Positions 6,785 through 15,702 of a DNA stretch of 33,262 bases are shown one piece after another. Source of the DNA: Xanthobacteraceae bacterium (GTDB lineage Bacteria > Pseudomonadota > Alphaproteobacteria > Rhizobiales > Xanthobacteraceae). Positions within the stretch are counted from its first letter, which is position 1. Each line of letters begins with the position of its first letter. Both the position numbers and the translations under genes were made by a program. The notes under the pieces are model-generated. The model searched no databases. It was given only the letters and a program-made list of their open reading frames with translations, and was not told where the DNA came from. The DNA is taken from NCBI GenBank assembly GCA_030037885.1, contig JASHPU010000109.1, positions 1 to 33,262 on the forward strand, written 5' to 3'.

Positions 6785-7984
6785 GTGAACAAGACCAAAC
6801 CATCGCAGGCGCACGCCAACGTCGGCCTCGTCCTCGTCGCCTTCGAACTCGGCGTGATGTTCGTCGGCGCGATTCTGCCGACGCCGCTCTATCCGCTGTT
6901 TCGCCAGGCGTTCGGCTTTTCCGGCGTAACGCTGACTCTGATCTACGCGACCTACGTGCTGGGCAATCTCGTTGCGCTCTTGATCTTCGGCCGCCTGGCC
7001 GATCAGATCGGCCGGCGCAACGCGAGCCTGCCGGCGATCGCCGTCGGCGTCGCCGGTGCGCTGGCATTTGCCTTCGCGGCGGCTACGCCGTGGCTGTTCG
7101 TGGCCCGTGGGCTGAGCGGCTTTTGCACCGGGCTTGCTGCCGGCGCGGCGACCGCCTGGATCGCCGAGCTTTATGCCGGACGCGTCGCCGGCGCCCCGGC
7201 ACGCATCGCCGCGGCGGCGAATTTTTTCGGCTGCGCCGCCGGACCTCTGCTCGGCGGCCTGTTGGCGCAATTCGCCGTCTGGCCGCTGCAACTGCCGTTT
7301 TACGTTTATCTGGTGCTGCTCGGCGCCAGCGCGGCCGGCATTTGTCTCGCGCCCGAGACGGTGCGTGATCCGGTACGCTTTGCCGAGGCGTCGTTGAAGC
7401 CGCGCGTCGGCATTCCGCCGCCGATCCGGCTGCAATTTCTCTCGCCCGCGGTGACCGGCTTCGCCACGTTCTCGCTGATCGGCTTTTACAGCGCGCTCAT
7501 TCCGAACCTGCTCGGCGAAAGTTTGCATCTGACCGCGCCGGTGATCTCGGGCATCGTGGTGGGCGCGCTGTTCGGCGTCGCCGCGCTGACGATCCTGTCC
7601 ACCGGCCGCGTGCCGAGCCAGGCCACCATGCTGATCGCGCTGGTGCTGCTGCCGCCGAGCGTATGGCTTCTGGTCGGCGCCGAGCTGGCGCGCTCGCTGC
7701 CGCTTCTTCTCGGCGCTGCGGCGCTCGGCGGCATCGCCGGAGGCCTCGGCTATCGCGGCAGTCTCGAAGTCGTCAACCGCATCGCGCCCGCCGACCGGCG
7801 CAGCGAGACGGTGTCGAGCTATCTGATCGCGCTGTTCGCCGGCAATTCGGTGCCGGTGATCGGCATCGGCTTTCTATCGGCGCACGTTGGCCCGCTCACC
7901 GCGCACGTCATCTTCGCCGCAACGATCACCGCGCTCGCCGGCATCGCGTTCTGGACCGGCGTGAGGTTTGCGCCGAAGCATTGA
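6785..7984 (+). CDS. Major facilitator superfamily transporter
   Basis: A 399-residue integral membrane protein with about 12 hydrophobic segments. The start is a GTG at 6785 (VNKTKPSQAHANVG...). The MFS loop 2-3 signature is visible as GRLADQIGRRN after the second helix (residues ~75-85), and RGLSGFCTGLAAGAATAWIAEL is helix 4. The C-terminal half contains GGLGYRGSLEVVNRIAP and a final helix ending GVRFAPKH. Substrate cannot be read; sugar or drug efflux subfamilies are both possible. It is transcribed away from msrB and no close operon partner is seen. Confidence 0.88.
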   Translation: MNKTKPSQAHANVGLVLVAFELGVMFVGAILPTPLYPLFRQAFGFSGVTLTLIYATYVLGNLVALLIFGRLADQIGRRNASLPAIAVGVAGALAFAFAAATPWLFVARGLSGFCTGLAAGAATAWIAELYAGRVAGAPARIAAAANFFGCAAGPLLGGLLAQFAVWPLQLPFYVYLVLLGASAAGICLAPETVRDPVRFAEASLKPRVGIPPPIRLQFLSPAVTGFATFSLIGFYSALIPNLLGESLHLTAPVISGIVVGALFGVAALTILSTGRVPSQATMLIALVLLPPSVWLLVGAELARSLPLLLGAAALGGIAGGLGYRGSLEVVNRIAPADRRSETVSSYLIALFAGNSVPVIGIGFLSAHVGPLTAHVIFAATITALAGIAFWTGVRFAPKH

Positions 7985-7991
7985 GAAGGCC

Positions 7992-8127
7992 GTCATTCCG
8001 GCCGAGCGAAGCGAGTGCCGGAATCCATAATCACAATCGCTTTGATATCGCGACCGCCGTGCAAATTCTGAAAGTGTCGTGGTTATGGATTCCGGGCCCG
8101 CGGGCTTCGCCCGCGTCCCGGAATGAC
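7992..8127. repeat. Long palindromic repeat (GTCATTCCGG...CCGGAATGAC)
   Basis: GTCATTCCGGCCGAGCGAAG at the left mirrors CGCGTCCCGGAATGAC at the right, with inner arms GCCGGAATCCATAA and TTATGGATTCCGGG. It lies between the convergent MFS and cyclase genes. A related copy with an inserted inner hairpin is at 19617-19791. Confidence 0.8.
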
Positions 8128-8131
8128 GATC

Positions 8132-9103
8132 TTACTTGATCGCCAGCGGGTTGGTCGGCGAGCCGACCGCGCCGGTGATGGGGATGGCGGGCGCGACGAA
8201 CATGAACTCGTAAACGCCGTCGGCGGCGCAATCCTCGGCGAGGTCTTTCAGATAAAAGATCTCGCCCATGGTCATGCCCATGATCGGGATGGTGATCCAG
8301 TGCCAGGGTTGGTTGATGCCGCCCTCGGTGTTGTTCGGCCGCACCTCGCAGCCCCAGGTGTCGGACGCGAGCGCCGCCAGTTCGGTGCGGGCGACGAATT
8401 CCAGCGTCTCGAACGCGAAGCCCGGCGCGTCGCCGCCCGGATAGCCGTCCCAGCTGCCGGCCTTGAGGCAGCGCTCCATCTGGCCGGTGCGCACGACGAC
8501 GTAATCGCCGCGCTTGAACGCGACGTTCTGTTTCTTCGCGGTGAGATCGAGGTCATCGCAGGTGATGCCGTAGCCGTCGTCCAAAAATTCCTTGCCGAGC
8601 GCGCGCGCCACGTCGAGAAACACGCCGCGGCCGACCATCTTGTTCCTGGTCTTCTCGATGCCGCACTTCTGCGCGCCGAACGACGACACTTCGCGGCAAT
8701 CGTAGCCGTTCCACATGTTGTTCTCGTAGAACACGTGGCCGAGCCCGTCCCATTGCGTGCCGCATTGCAGCGGGATCACCACCATGTCGTCGGCGGCGCG
8801 GATGCCGCGCTTGTCGAGCACGCCCGAATAGGCGTCGGTGCCGGTGCGCAGCATGGTGTGCAGCGGGTTGATGCGGCCGAGCGCCGGGTAATTGGTCTTG
8901 CCGCCCTGCGGGCCGCTATTGTCGAAATTGAGCGCCAGCGAGATCACCTTGCCTTTTTTGACCAGCCGCGCCGCGGCGACAATGTCCTCGGCGCTCGTGT
9001 AGTTGAGCGTGCCGATCTCGTCGTGCGGCCCCCATTTGCCCCAGTTCTTGTATTTCTCCGCCGCGGCGCGCAGGTCGTCGCGCGTGATCTTCTTCGCTGC
9101 CAT
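8132..9103 (-). CDS. Cyclase family protein with variant metal motif
   Basis: A 323-residue cyclase-family protein, longer than the KynB-like one at 1264-1950. The start ATG complementary to 9101-9103 is preceded by AAGGGGC at suitable spacing; a longer open frame adds 50 unrelated residues. The metal motif HxGTHxDxxxH reads CGTQWDGLGH (C114, Q117, D119, H123), so two usual His ligands are Cys and Gln. Other conserved parts are GTLNYTS, DMVVIPLQCGTQWD, GRGVFLDVAR, GDYVVVRTGQ and NQPWHWITIPIMG. This motif variant defines a recognised larger-size subgroup of the family in actinobacteria and rhizobia; its substrate is unknown to me. Confidence 0.85.
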   Translation of the reverse strand: MAAKKITRDDLRAAAEKYKNWGKWGPHDEIGTLNYTSAEDIVAAARLVKKGKVISLALNFDNSGPQGGKTNYPALGRINPLHTMLRTGTDAYSGVLDKRGIRAADDMVVIPLQCGTQWDGLGHVFYENNMWNGYDCREVSSFGAQKCGIEKTRNKMVGRGVFLDVARALGKEFLDDGYGITCDDLDLTAKKQNVAFKRGDYVVVRTGQMERCLKAGSWDGYPGGDAPGFAFETLEFVARTELAALASDTWGCEVRPNNTEGGINQPWHWITIPIMGMTMGEIFYLKDLAEDCAADGVYEFMFVAPAIPITGAVGSPTNPLAIK

Positions 9104-9267
9104 CGTATGAGCCCCTTGCGCTTGTTGCGGTTTACTCCGCCGCGTCCAATGGCGATGATAGCAAAGGGTGGAAGGGAGGACAGCCCACGAGGCTTCGAAG
9201 GCCGGTCGCGGCTCTATCGCATCATGCGCGAACTCGCGGCGTGAGCGCGCCAAGCGCCCGCGCCTGA

Positions 9268-9343
9268 ATTCCGCTCATTCCCGCGCAAGTGGGAATCCAG
9301 AGGTTGCAAAGAGCTGGGGTCCCCGCTTTCGCGGGGACGAGCG
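9268..9343. repeat. Palindromic repeat, second copy of the CATTCCCGC...GCGGGGACGAG family
   Basis: Same architecture and orientation as 2060-2140: ATTCCGCTCATTCCCGCGCA followed by a GGTCCCCGC-TTTC-GCGGGGACGAGCGG hairpin. It lies just past the 3' end of murA, in the region between the cyclase 5' end and murA. Confidence 0.8.
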
Positions 9344-9360
9344 GGCTCTGTAATCTTTTG

Positions 9361-10650
<1,290 letters not shown>

Positions 10651-10715
10651 TGTCACCCCTTGGAGCGCGCCGTCGCCCCTTGTCGCGCGCCACGCCTTGC
10701 AACGCGCGTGACCGC

Positions 10716-10943
10716 CTAGTCGTTGCTTCGATTGCGGCGAAAGTCGGGAGTTTGCGGCTGCGGTCCGGCGGCATCGTCGTTCCGGTCCGCGCCAGCGGCG
10801 GCATCGACCGCGGTTGCTTCGTCCAACGGGACAGCGGCGCGGCCGCGCGCCTGCGCCTTGCGGCGCTTGAGATTTTCCCGCAGCGCCGCCGACAGCCGCT
10901 CGCTGCGCGCCGCCCACTTCGCCGCTTTGCCGCCCTTGCGCAT
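10716..10943 (-). CDS. Small basic protein conserved upstream of murA
   Basis: A 75-residue protein, [20 protein letters not shown]..., containing [19 protein letters not shown], a basic helix that I recall as conserved in short hypothetical proteins adjacent to murA in Alphaproteobacteria. The C-terminal half is low-complexity (Ala/Asp/Asn-rich) and probably disordered. GGCGGA lies upstream of the ATG complementary to 10941-10943. It ends 65 bp before murA starts, so the two are probably cotranscribed. No function known. Confidence 0.6.
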   Translation of the reverse strand: MRKGGKAAKWAARSERLSAALRENLKRRKAQARGRAAVPLDEATAVDAAAGADRNDDAAGPQPQTPDFRRNRSND

Positions 10944-11067
10944 GCCGTTCCGCCGTCACTTGGCGCAGCCAAACCTTGGCGCGGCCAAACCTTGCGCGAC
11001 CAAGCCCGCTATGGCAAGCATCGCCGCGCTTTTGCGCTATATTCCAACCGCCGCGTTTCTGCGCCAC

Positions 11068-11142
11068 GCTGCCGTAGCTCAGTGGTAGAGCACCCCCTTG
11101 GTAAGGGGGAGGTCGTCAGTTCAATCCTGACCGGCAGCACCA
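11068..11142 (+). tRNA. tRNA-Thr (anticodon GGT), CCA encoded
   Basis: The 7-bp acceptor stem GCTGCCG/CGGCAGC, the D arm with AGCTCAGTGGTAGAGC, the anticodon arm CCCCC-TTGGTAA-GGGGG and the T arm GTCAG-TTCAATC-CTGAC are all complete, with discriminator A and CCA at 11140-11142. The anticodon GGT reads Thr codons ACC/ACT. The 3' part is duplicated at 12367-12411. Confidence 0.97.
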
Positions 11143-11245
11143 CGTTAACCTAATAGAGGGCTTGTTCGCTCCGTTGAATGCCTGTCAATGTGTGGCGCGG
11201 CCCGCGCGTGCGGCGACGGCACGCTGATCTGGTGGGTCGTTTTGC

Positions 11246-12040
11246 TCAAGCCAAGGATTTGCGAGGCCGTGCGATATAGAGGCCGGCATTCCAGGCAACG
11301 GAGACGCTCAGCGCAGCAATGAGGGCCCGGGCTGATCCAAGCGGCACTGCCGCGAGATGCAGCGTCAGCAACGCTGCGGCAAAACCGGCAAGGCCGAAAA
11401 CGGCATTCGCCAGCACTGCGGCCGTGGCAGGACCGCCGACGCGGCGATGCAGGATCAGCATCATGCTCGTGTAAATAACCGGGAACACGGCAAGCACGCC
11501 GCTTCCCGTCGGACCAATTCGAAAACTTAGAGTGACGACCGCGCCGACCAGGAGTGCGGCTAGGCCTGCCCTCATCACGAAGTCGTACCAAGGCCGTATT
11601 GTCGGCCGCACAGCGACCCGGCCATACGGTTTGACGATCCACATACATAGAGCGAAAACAACCAGGTTGAGAGCCAATGCCGAGGCGGCGCTCCAATGAA
11701 CGGCAACGAGCGCCAAAGTGACCGCGAGCCAAACCGTAGTTGCCAGGGATATGCTGATCCACAGCGGGCGTCGTTGCGCAGTCAGCACATAGACCGTTAT
11801 AAAAATTGCGGTGGCGGTGTTCAGTGCGAGACTCGCGACCGCGCTCGCGGAAATGAAAGCCGCATCATGATCGAGCGCTAAAAATACATAAACAGGTCCG
11901 GCGGAGACCGGCAGCGTCGCCACGAGCGCCCCCGCCACGGCGCCCAGTCTTTCGGCAATGATGGTCGCGACGCTCACGGAGAGGGCGGTAACCACCATCT
12001 TGATCGCAAGCGCGAGCCAGAACACGAGTTCGGGAGACAT
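11246..12040 (-). CDS. Multi-pass membrane protein of unknown function (islet cargo)
   Basis: A 264-residue protein almost entirely hydrophobic, with about 8 predicted helices (for example FWLALAIKMVVTALSVSVA, GAVAGALVATLPVSAGPVYV, LWISISLATTVWLAVTLALV, AALLVGAVVTLSF, AVFGLAGFAAALLTLHLAAV). The ATG complementary to 12038-12040 (MSPELVFW) is preferred; a TTG nine bases upstream is possible. I do not recognise the family beyond a general resemblance to uncharacterised rhizobial membrane proteins. It is the only gene between the tRNA-Thr and the duplicated tRNA 3' end, so it is probably the cargo of a small integrated element. Confidence 0.7.
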   Translation of the reverse strand: MSPELVFWLALAIKMVVTALSVSVATIIAERLGAVAGALVATLPVSAGPVYVFLALDHDAAFISASAVASLALNTATAIFITVYVLTAQRRPLWISISLATTVWLAVTLALVAVHWSAASALALNLVVFALCMWIVKPYGRVAVRPTIRPWYDFVMRAGLAALLVGAVVTLSFRIGPTGSGVLAVFPVIYTSMMLILHRRVGGPATAAVLANAVFGLAGFAAALLTLHLAAVPLGSARALIAALSVSVAWNAGLYIARPRKSLA

Positions 12041-12366
12041 GGTGCGCAACTCGGCGCGATTAAACCAGGAAATCGCGCCTTGCGAAATCGATGCAACGGC
12101 AATCTTGCGCCGCGGCGATTTTGCGGCAGGCGTGCCTCGTTGAGGTCATTCGCTACCGAGGCAGCCAGTTTTTCCTGCCGATCAACTTCCGCTTCGCCCC
12201 AAAGCGGACCTGATCGCCGGTACAGGCGACGACAGCGCGCGGCGGGGCGACCTTTGCGAATGGTTGATTGCGGCGAAAAAAGATTGGGCCGGAACGCGCC
12301 TGTAAAAGCGGTGTCCATGTCACCGAAAAACCCCGCTAACCCCTCGGGATATAGCGGCTGCATGGT
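12041..12366. other. Non-coding stretch inside the tRNA-Thr islet
   Basis: About 325 bp upstream of the membrane-protein gene. Open frames here have no recognisable product. It should contain the promoter of the minus-strand gene. No integrase or recombinase fragment is visible. Confidence 0.5.
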
Positions 12367-12411
12367 CTTGGTAAGGGGGAGGTCGTCAGTTCAATCCGGA
12401 CCGGCAGCACC
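12367..12411 (+). repeat. Duplicate of the tRNA-Thr 3' end (candidate att site)
   Basis: 45 bp identical to 11097-11141 except one base (T at 11128, G at 12398). It covers the anticodon-loop 3' side, variable region, T arm and acceptor strand, but no 5' half, and lies 1270 bp downstream in the same orientation. This is the footprint left by tRNA-targeted site-specific integration. Confidence 0.85.
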
Positions 12412-12494
12412 GGTGACGTCGTCTGGAAGATGGAGCGCAACACGCATCGGCGGAGATATTCCGGTTGACGGCCGCATCGCCTATGATGGCCGCC

Positions 12495-13046
12495 ATGGTG
12501 GCATTGCCGAAGACGCAATTGACGGTGGACGAATATCTTGCCTGGGCTGACGAGCATCCGGGACGATATGAATTGCTCGATGGCCGCGTTGTCGCCATGT
12601 CGCCGGAGGGGGCCGGCCACGCGGAGAAAAAGGCCGCCGTCCACGCCGCTTTGCTCGCCGGCATCAAGGCGCGGAAACTTGCGTGCTACGCCCTGCCGGA
12701 CGGCATGACGATTCGCATCGACGATCGTACCGCCTACGAGCCGGACGCCGTCGTCTATTGCGGCGACAAGCTTCGATCGACGGCAATTGAGGTACCCAGT
12801 CCGGTTATCGTGGTCGAGGTGCTATCGCCATCGACGCGCCGCGTCGATCTGTCGTCCAAGCTCGCCGATTACTTTCGCTTGCCTAGTCTTGCACATTATC
12901 TGATCGTCGATCCGAACCGGCCTCGCATCATTCATCATGCGCGGACCGAAGGCGAGACAATTTTGACGCGGATCGTAAGCGAAGGAACGATCACGCTCGA
13001 CCCGCCCGGCATCAGCATCGCGCTCACCGATATATACGCTGGTTAG
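12495..13046 (+). CDS. Uma2 family (DUF820) PD-(D/E)XK endonuclease-like protein, second copy
   Basis: A 183-residue Uma2 protein. The start at 12495 (MVALPKTQLTVDEYLAW) is chosen by alignment with the paralogue at 525-1085 (MVALRKERMTVNEFLPW); in-frame ATGs at 12465, 12483 and 12486 are alternatives. Catalytic candidates D84 (YEPDAVVYCGD) and E108 (VIVVEVLSPS) coincide in position with the paralogue. The end TITLDPPGISIALTDIYAG is typical. It begins 84 bp after the duplicated tRNA end, so it lies just outside the islet. Roughly half of residues match the first copy by eye, so they are paralogues rather than a recent duplication. Confidence 0.85.
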   Translation: MVALPKTQLTVDEYLAWADEHPGRYELLDGRVVAMSPEGAGHAEKKAAVHAALLAGIKARKLACYALPDGMTIRIDDRTAYEPDAVVYCGDKLRSTAIEVPSPVIVVEVLSPSTRRVDLSSKLADYFRLPSLAHYLIVDPNRPRIIHHARTEGETILTRIVSEGTITLDPPGISIALTDIYAG

Positions 13047-13063
13047 CTGTTCGGCGCCGGCGC

Positions 13064-13207
13064 TTATTCCGGCTTCTCGCCCAGGATGGCGATGCGGCGC
13101 ATCAGGCTGTGTTCGTCTGAAGAGAAATCAGTGCGCGCGTACAGCGTGCAGCGATTGTCCCCCATCAGGAGGTCGCCGACCCGCCAGACGTGCTCGTTCC
13201 CGGACGC
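13064..13207 (-). pseudogene. C-terminal remnant of a TauD/TfdA-family dioxygenase
   Basis: The minus strand encodes GNEHVWRVGDLLMGDNRCTL followed by YARTDFSSDEHSLMRRIAIL and ends with TAA at 13064-13066. This is the C-terminal strand region of Fe(II)/2-oxoglutarate dioxygenases (typically VWRVGDLLMWDNRCTLHARTDF), including the conserved Arg. The N-terminal two thirds and the HxD motif are missing; an in-frame stop lies upstream at 13223-13225. Confidence 0.75.
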
Positions 13208-13222
13208 CAACCGGCAGCCGTG

Positions 13223-13420
13223 TCAGCCACCCCGCGTAGCGGCGCGCATCGGCAAGTGCGGCGCCGGATTGCGCGACGCGTGCTGCGCAGCAACTTGCGT
13301 GGCGGCCAGCGTCGGCCCGCCCTCCACGAACGAGAGCGCAATTGCATTGAGAATGAACATCATTCCGACCACGCTTCCGACAATCCAAGCCAAAATCGTC
13401 AGGGTTCTCCGCTCATCCAT
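13223..13420 (-). CDS. Small single-pass membrane protein, hypothetical
   Basis: A 65-residue protein beginning MDERRTLTILAWIVGSVVGM and continuing as one hydrophobic helix to about residue 30, then a short polar tail rich in Ala, Pro and Arg. The ATG is complementary to 13418-13420, with only a weak GGAAC upstream. A 16-bp palindrome GTTCCTGTTCAGGAAC at 13435-13450 lies 15 bp upstream and could be an operator. The stop codon lies at the edge of the dioxygenase remnant in the same frame, so the tail may be derived from that decayed gene. Function unknown. Confidence 0.5.
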   Translation of the reverse strand: MDERRTLTILAWIVGSVVGMMFILNAIALSFVEGGPTLAATQVAAQHASRNPAPHLPMRAATRGG

Positions 13421-13611
13421 GGTCGGGGTTCCGTGTTCCTGTTCAGGAACATAAACGTTTGTTCATCGAAAAAGTTCAAAGGGGAACCGCGTCGGGTTGC
13501 GGAACTTCAGCCTTCTTCCTTGCTGCGGGCGGGATTTCCGACGATAGGCAAAGACCGCTGAGGAGGCGCGCCGAGCGAATTTTCCGGCGCGGTAGGCGGG
13601 ACCAAGCGCCT

Positions 13612-14769
13612 TTACGCGCGGGCGGAATACGGCGGCGTTGGCAGGTGCGGCACGACGACGAGGCGGTCGATCTCGCCGCGCAGAAACGCGTTGAGGAATT
13701 CCGGATAATTCTTGAACGAGACGCAGCCGAACGATTGGCCGCTCGGGCCCAGCATGTAGGTGTGAGCGAGGATGCCGTCGCGGCCGAACATTTTTCTGTC
13801 GTCTTCCGGCGTCAGCCGGATGGCGCGCACGCCGTGGAACAGCTCGCCGCGCAAGGTCAGATGATAGACGTTCGGCGGCGTCGGCCCACGGGCCTTTTGG
13901 GTGATGAAGCGCGGATCATCGAGAAAGCGGCCGAGGCCGGAATGCGCTTCGAGCCGCTGGCCGTCCGGCAGGTAAACAGTGTGCGAGACGATGTCGTAGA
14001 TCGCGGTGTGGCTGTCCGGCGTCAGCAGCGATTTTGGATCCGCATAGGCGAGCCGCGGGCCGGCCCGCCGATCGGCGACCGCCGGCGCTGCGGACGGCGG
14101 CATTGCGGGGGCCGGCGCCATCGGGATGGCCGGCGCGGGCGGCAGCGGCACTGGCGCCGGATCGTGACGCGCCACGATCGAGCCTGTGATCTCCGGCTCA
14201 GCTTCGGCAGGCTTGGGCGGAACGCGCGCGATGTCGGCCGTGACCGAAGATCGGACGATGTCAGCTTTTGCCACGGATCGGGCGACAGCGGCCCTCACCA
14301 CGTCCATGCGGTCAAGCGGGCGCGGCGGCGGCAGCGGGATGCGTTCGGCGCGTTCCACCCAACGCTTGCGCGGCAGCGGCACGGCAGGCGGTGCAATCGT
14401 GGCGGCTGGCGCTGCAGCGGGAGCGAGCGCCACCAAGTGCGATTCTTCCGCGATCGGCGTGCCGAGCGCGGCGAAGCGCACTGCAAAAACTTCACCGCCA
14501 TCGGTCAATCGCATCAGCGGCCGCGGCAAGCCGACTTGCAGCGCGAGCGGGGCGCTTGTGCGCAGCTCGGCATTGCGGCCGACCGTCCCCGCGATCAGCC
14601 ATGCCGCCGTCACTGTCGCGGCGCTGCCGATCGCGGCAACGGCGATGACCGAGGATGCGCCGAGCGCGAGCGTGCCGGCGACGGCGCGACGGTGATCGCC
14701 GAGCGCGAAGCCACGACCGCTATAAGCTGTAACGCCCGGAAACGTCGCCGCCCGACACCCTGTACGCAC
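13612..14769 (-). CDS. DUF2778 (Tlde1-type) L,D-transpeptidase-like protein
   Basis: A 385-residue envelope protein. Residues ~28-60 form one membrane anchor (LALGASSVIAVAAIGSAATV...). Residues ~110-240 are a Pro/Ala-rich periplasmic linker. Residues ~253-385 form the DUF2778 domain: HTAIYDIVSHTVYLPDG, GRFLDDPRFI, RGPTPPNVYHLTLRGELFHG and the catalytic signature HTYMLGPSGQSFGCVSF, with H336 and C349 as the probable His-Cys pair. The domain is related to Tlde1 L,D-transpeptidase-like toxins, but proteins of this anchored form are widespread in rhizobia and are probably cell-wall enzymes of the host. The start is a GTG at 14767-14769; a true start slightly downstream cannot be excluded. Confidence 0.85.
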   Translation of the reverse strand: MRTGCRAATFPGVTAYSGRGFALGDHRRAVAGTLALGASSVIAVAAIGSAATVTAAWLIAGTVGRNAELRTSAPLALQVGLPRPLMRLTDGGEVFAVRFAALGTPIAEESHLVALAPAAAPAATIAPPAVPLPRKRWVERAERIPLPPPRPLDRMDVVRAAVARSVAKADIVRSSVTADIARVPPKPAEAEPEITGSIVARHDPAPVPLPPAPAIPMAPAPAMPPSAAPAVADRRAGPRLAYADPKSLLTPDSHTAIYDIVSHTVYLPDGQRLEAHSGLGRFLDDPRFITQKARGPTPPNVYHLTLRGELFHGVRAIRLTPEDDRKMFGRDGILAHTYMLGPSGQSFGCVSFKNYPEFLNAFLRGEIDRLVVVPHLPTPPYSARA

Positions 14770-14787
14770 GACTCGAACTCGACCGCT

Positions 14788-14816
14788 TACGCTTCAGGCC
14801 ATGTTACGCTTCAGGC
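14788..14816. repeat. Short direct repeat upstream of the DUF2778 gene
   Basis: TTACGCTTCAGGC occurs at 14788-14800 and again at 14804-14816, a 16-bp period. It lies 20-45 bp upstream of the GTG start on the opposite strand and might be part of its control region; no function is known. Confidence 0.45.
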
Positions 14817-14981
14817 TCTCGCCGAAAGCACCGGCAGCGCGTCGGACGATGACGAAGGCTCAGACGCTGCGAATCCTCCCCCGGCCATCCCCGATCCACC
14901 GCCTCACCACCCGTGAAGATGCGGATCACAATGCACCGGTTAATGTTAAGCGGCTGTAAACGGACGGCGGCACTTCAGCCA

Positions 14982-15048
14982 CCCGCTCGTCCCCGCGAAA
15001 GCGGGGACCCAGTGCTGGATTCCCGCTTGCGCGGGAATGAGCGGAATT
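14982..15048. repeat. Palindromic repeat, third copy (inverted) of the CATTCCCGC family
   Basis: CCGCTCGTCCCCGCGAAAGC...GGATTCCCGCTTGCGCGGG followed by AATGAGCGGAATT is the reverse-orientation version of the elements at 2060 and 9268. It sits between the 5' end of the DUF2778 gene and the 3' end of the GlcG-like gene. Confidence 0.8.
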
Positions 15049-15068
15049 GAAGCACGGCAGCCCAAGAA

Positions 15069-15560
15069 CTACTTCAGCTGATCGGCCACTTTGTCGATGC
15101 CGGCCTGCGAGCAAACATCGTCCTTGCCCGGCGTTCCGGACACGCCGACCGCGCCGATCACGTCGTTGCCGACTTTGATGGGCAGGCCGCCGGCCAGCGC
15201 CAGAATCCGCGTATAGTGCCGCGAGCCGACCGTATCGGGACGATCCTGCAGGCGTTTGACGAAATCCGCCGAGGGTTGCTTGAACGAAGCCGCCGTATAG
15301 GCCTTGCGGTCGCTGCCCTCGTTGGTGCTCAGCCCGGCACCGTCGTCATGCATCATGACGATCGGAACGCCGTCGCGATCGACCACGGAAACCGAAATCT
15401 TGTAGCCCATGGTGCGGCATTGCGCGATCGCGGCGTTGGCGATGGTTTGCGCCAGCGCCAGCGAAACGTTCTTTTGTGTCAGCACGCCTTGCGCGCCGGC
15501 CGGCGACGACAGCGTGGCGATGACGGCGCAACCGGCGAGCATCTTGACAATCGGCGACAT
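15069..15560 (-). CDS. Secreted GlcG/HbpS family heme-binding protein
   Basis: A 163-residue protein with a signal peptide (MSPIVKMLAGCAVIATLSSPAGA, cleaved before QGVLTQ). The mature part is the GlcG/HbpS (DUF336) fold: LTQKNVSLALAQTIANAAIA, YKISVSVVDRDGVPIVMMHDDGAG, KAYTAASF, ILALAGGLPIKVGNDVIGAVGVSG and DDVCSQAGIDKV. The start ATG complementary to 15558-15560 has an excellent AAGGAGG 8 bases upstream. Homologues bind heme or sit in oxidative-stress and glycolate operons; here the gene is alone. Confidence 0.88.
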   Translation of the reverse strand: MSPIVKMLAGCAVIATLSSPAGAQGVLTQKNVSLALAQTIANAAIAQCRTMGYKISVSVVDRDGVPIVMMHDDGAGLSTNEGSDRKAYTAASFKQPSADFVKRLQDRPDTVGSRHYTRILALAGGLPIKVGNDVIGAVGVSGTPGKDDVCSQAGIDKVADQLK

Positions 15561-15702
15561 TTGTAAGCCTCCTTGCGGCTTTCATAAAAATGGGCGCGCG
15601 CGCGTTGCTTTGCGATTGCGCCCGCTGCTTTCCGGATTTTTGCACGTTTCCGGACGCGGCAGATTGTAGCAACGTGGCGCGGCAATGTCGCGGCAGCCAA
15701 AC

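Noticed and set aside
12367-12411. Second functional tRNA-Thr gene
   Set aside because: Only the 3' half is present; no acceptor 5' strand or D arm precedes it.
13446-13470. EcfG-type promoter (GGAAC-N16/17-CGTT)
   Set aside because: GGAAC is present but no CGTT occurs at the required spacing on either strand.
13459-14916. Plus-strand open frame of 485 codons over the DUF2778 gene
   Set aside because: Arg-rich shadow of a gene with a clear His-Cys signature on the other strand.
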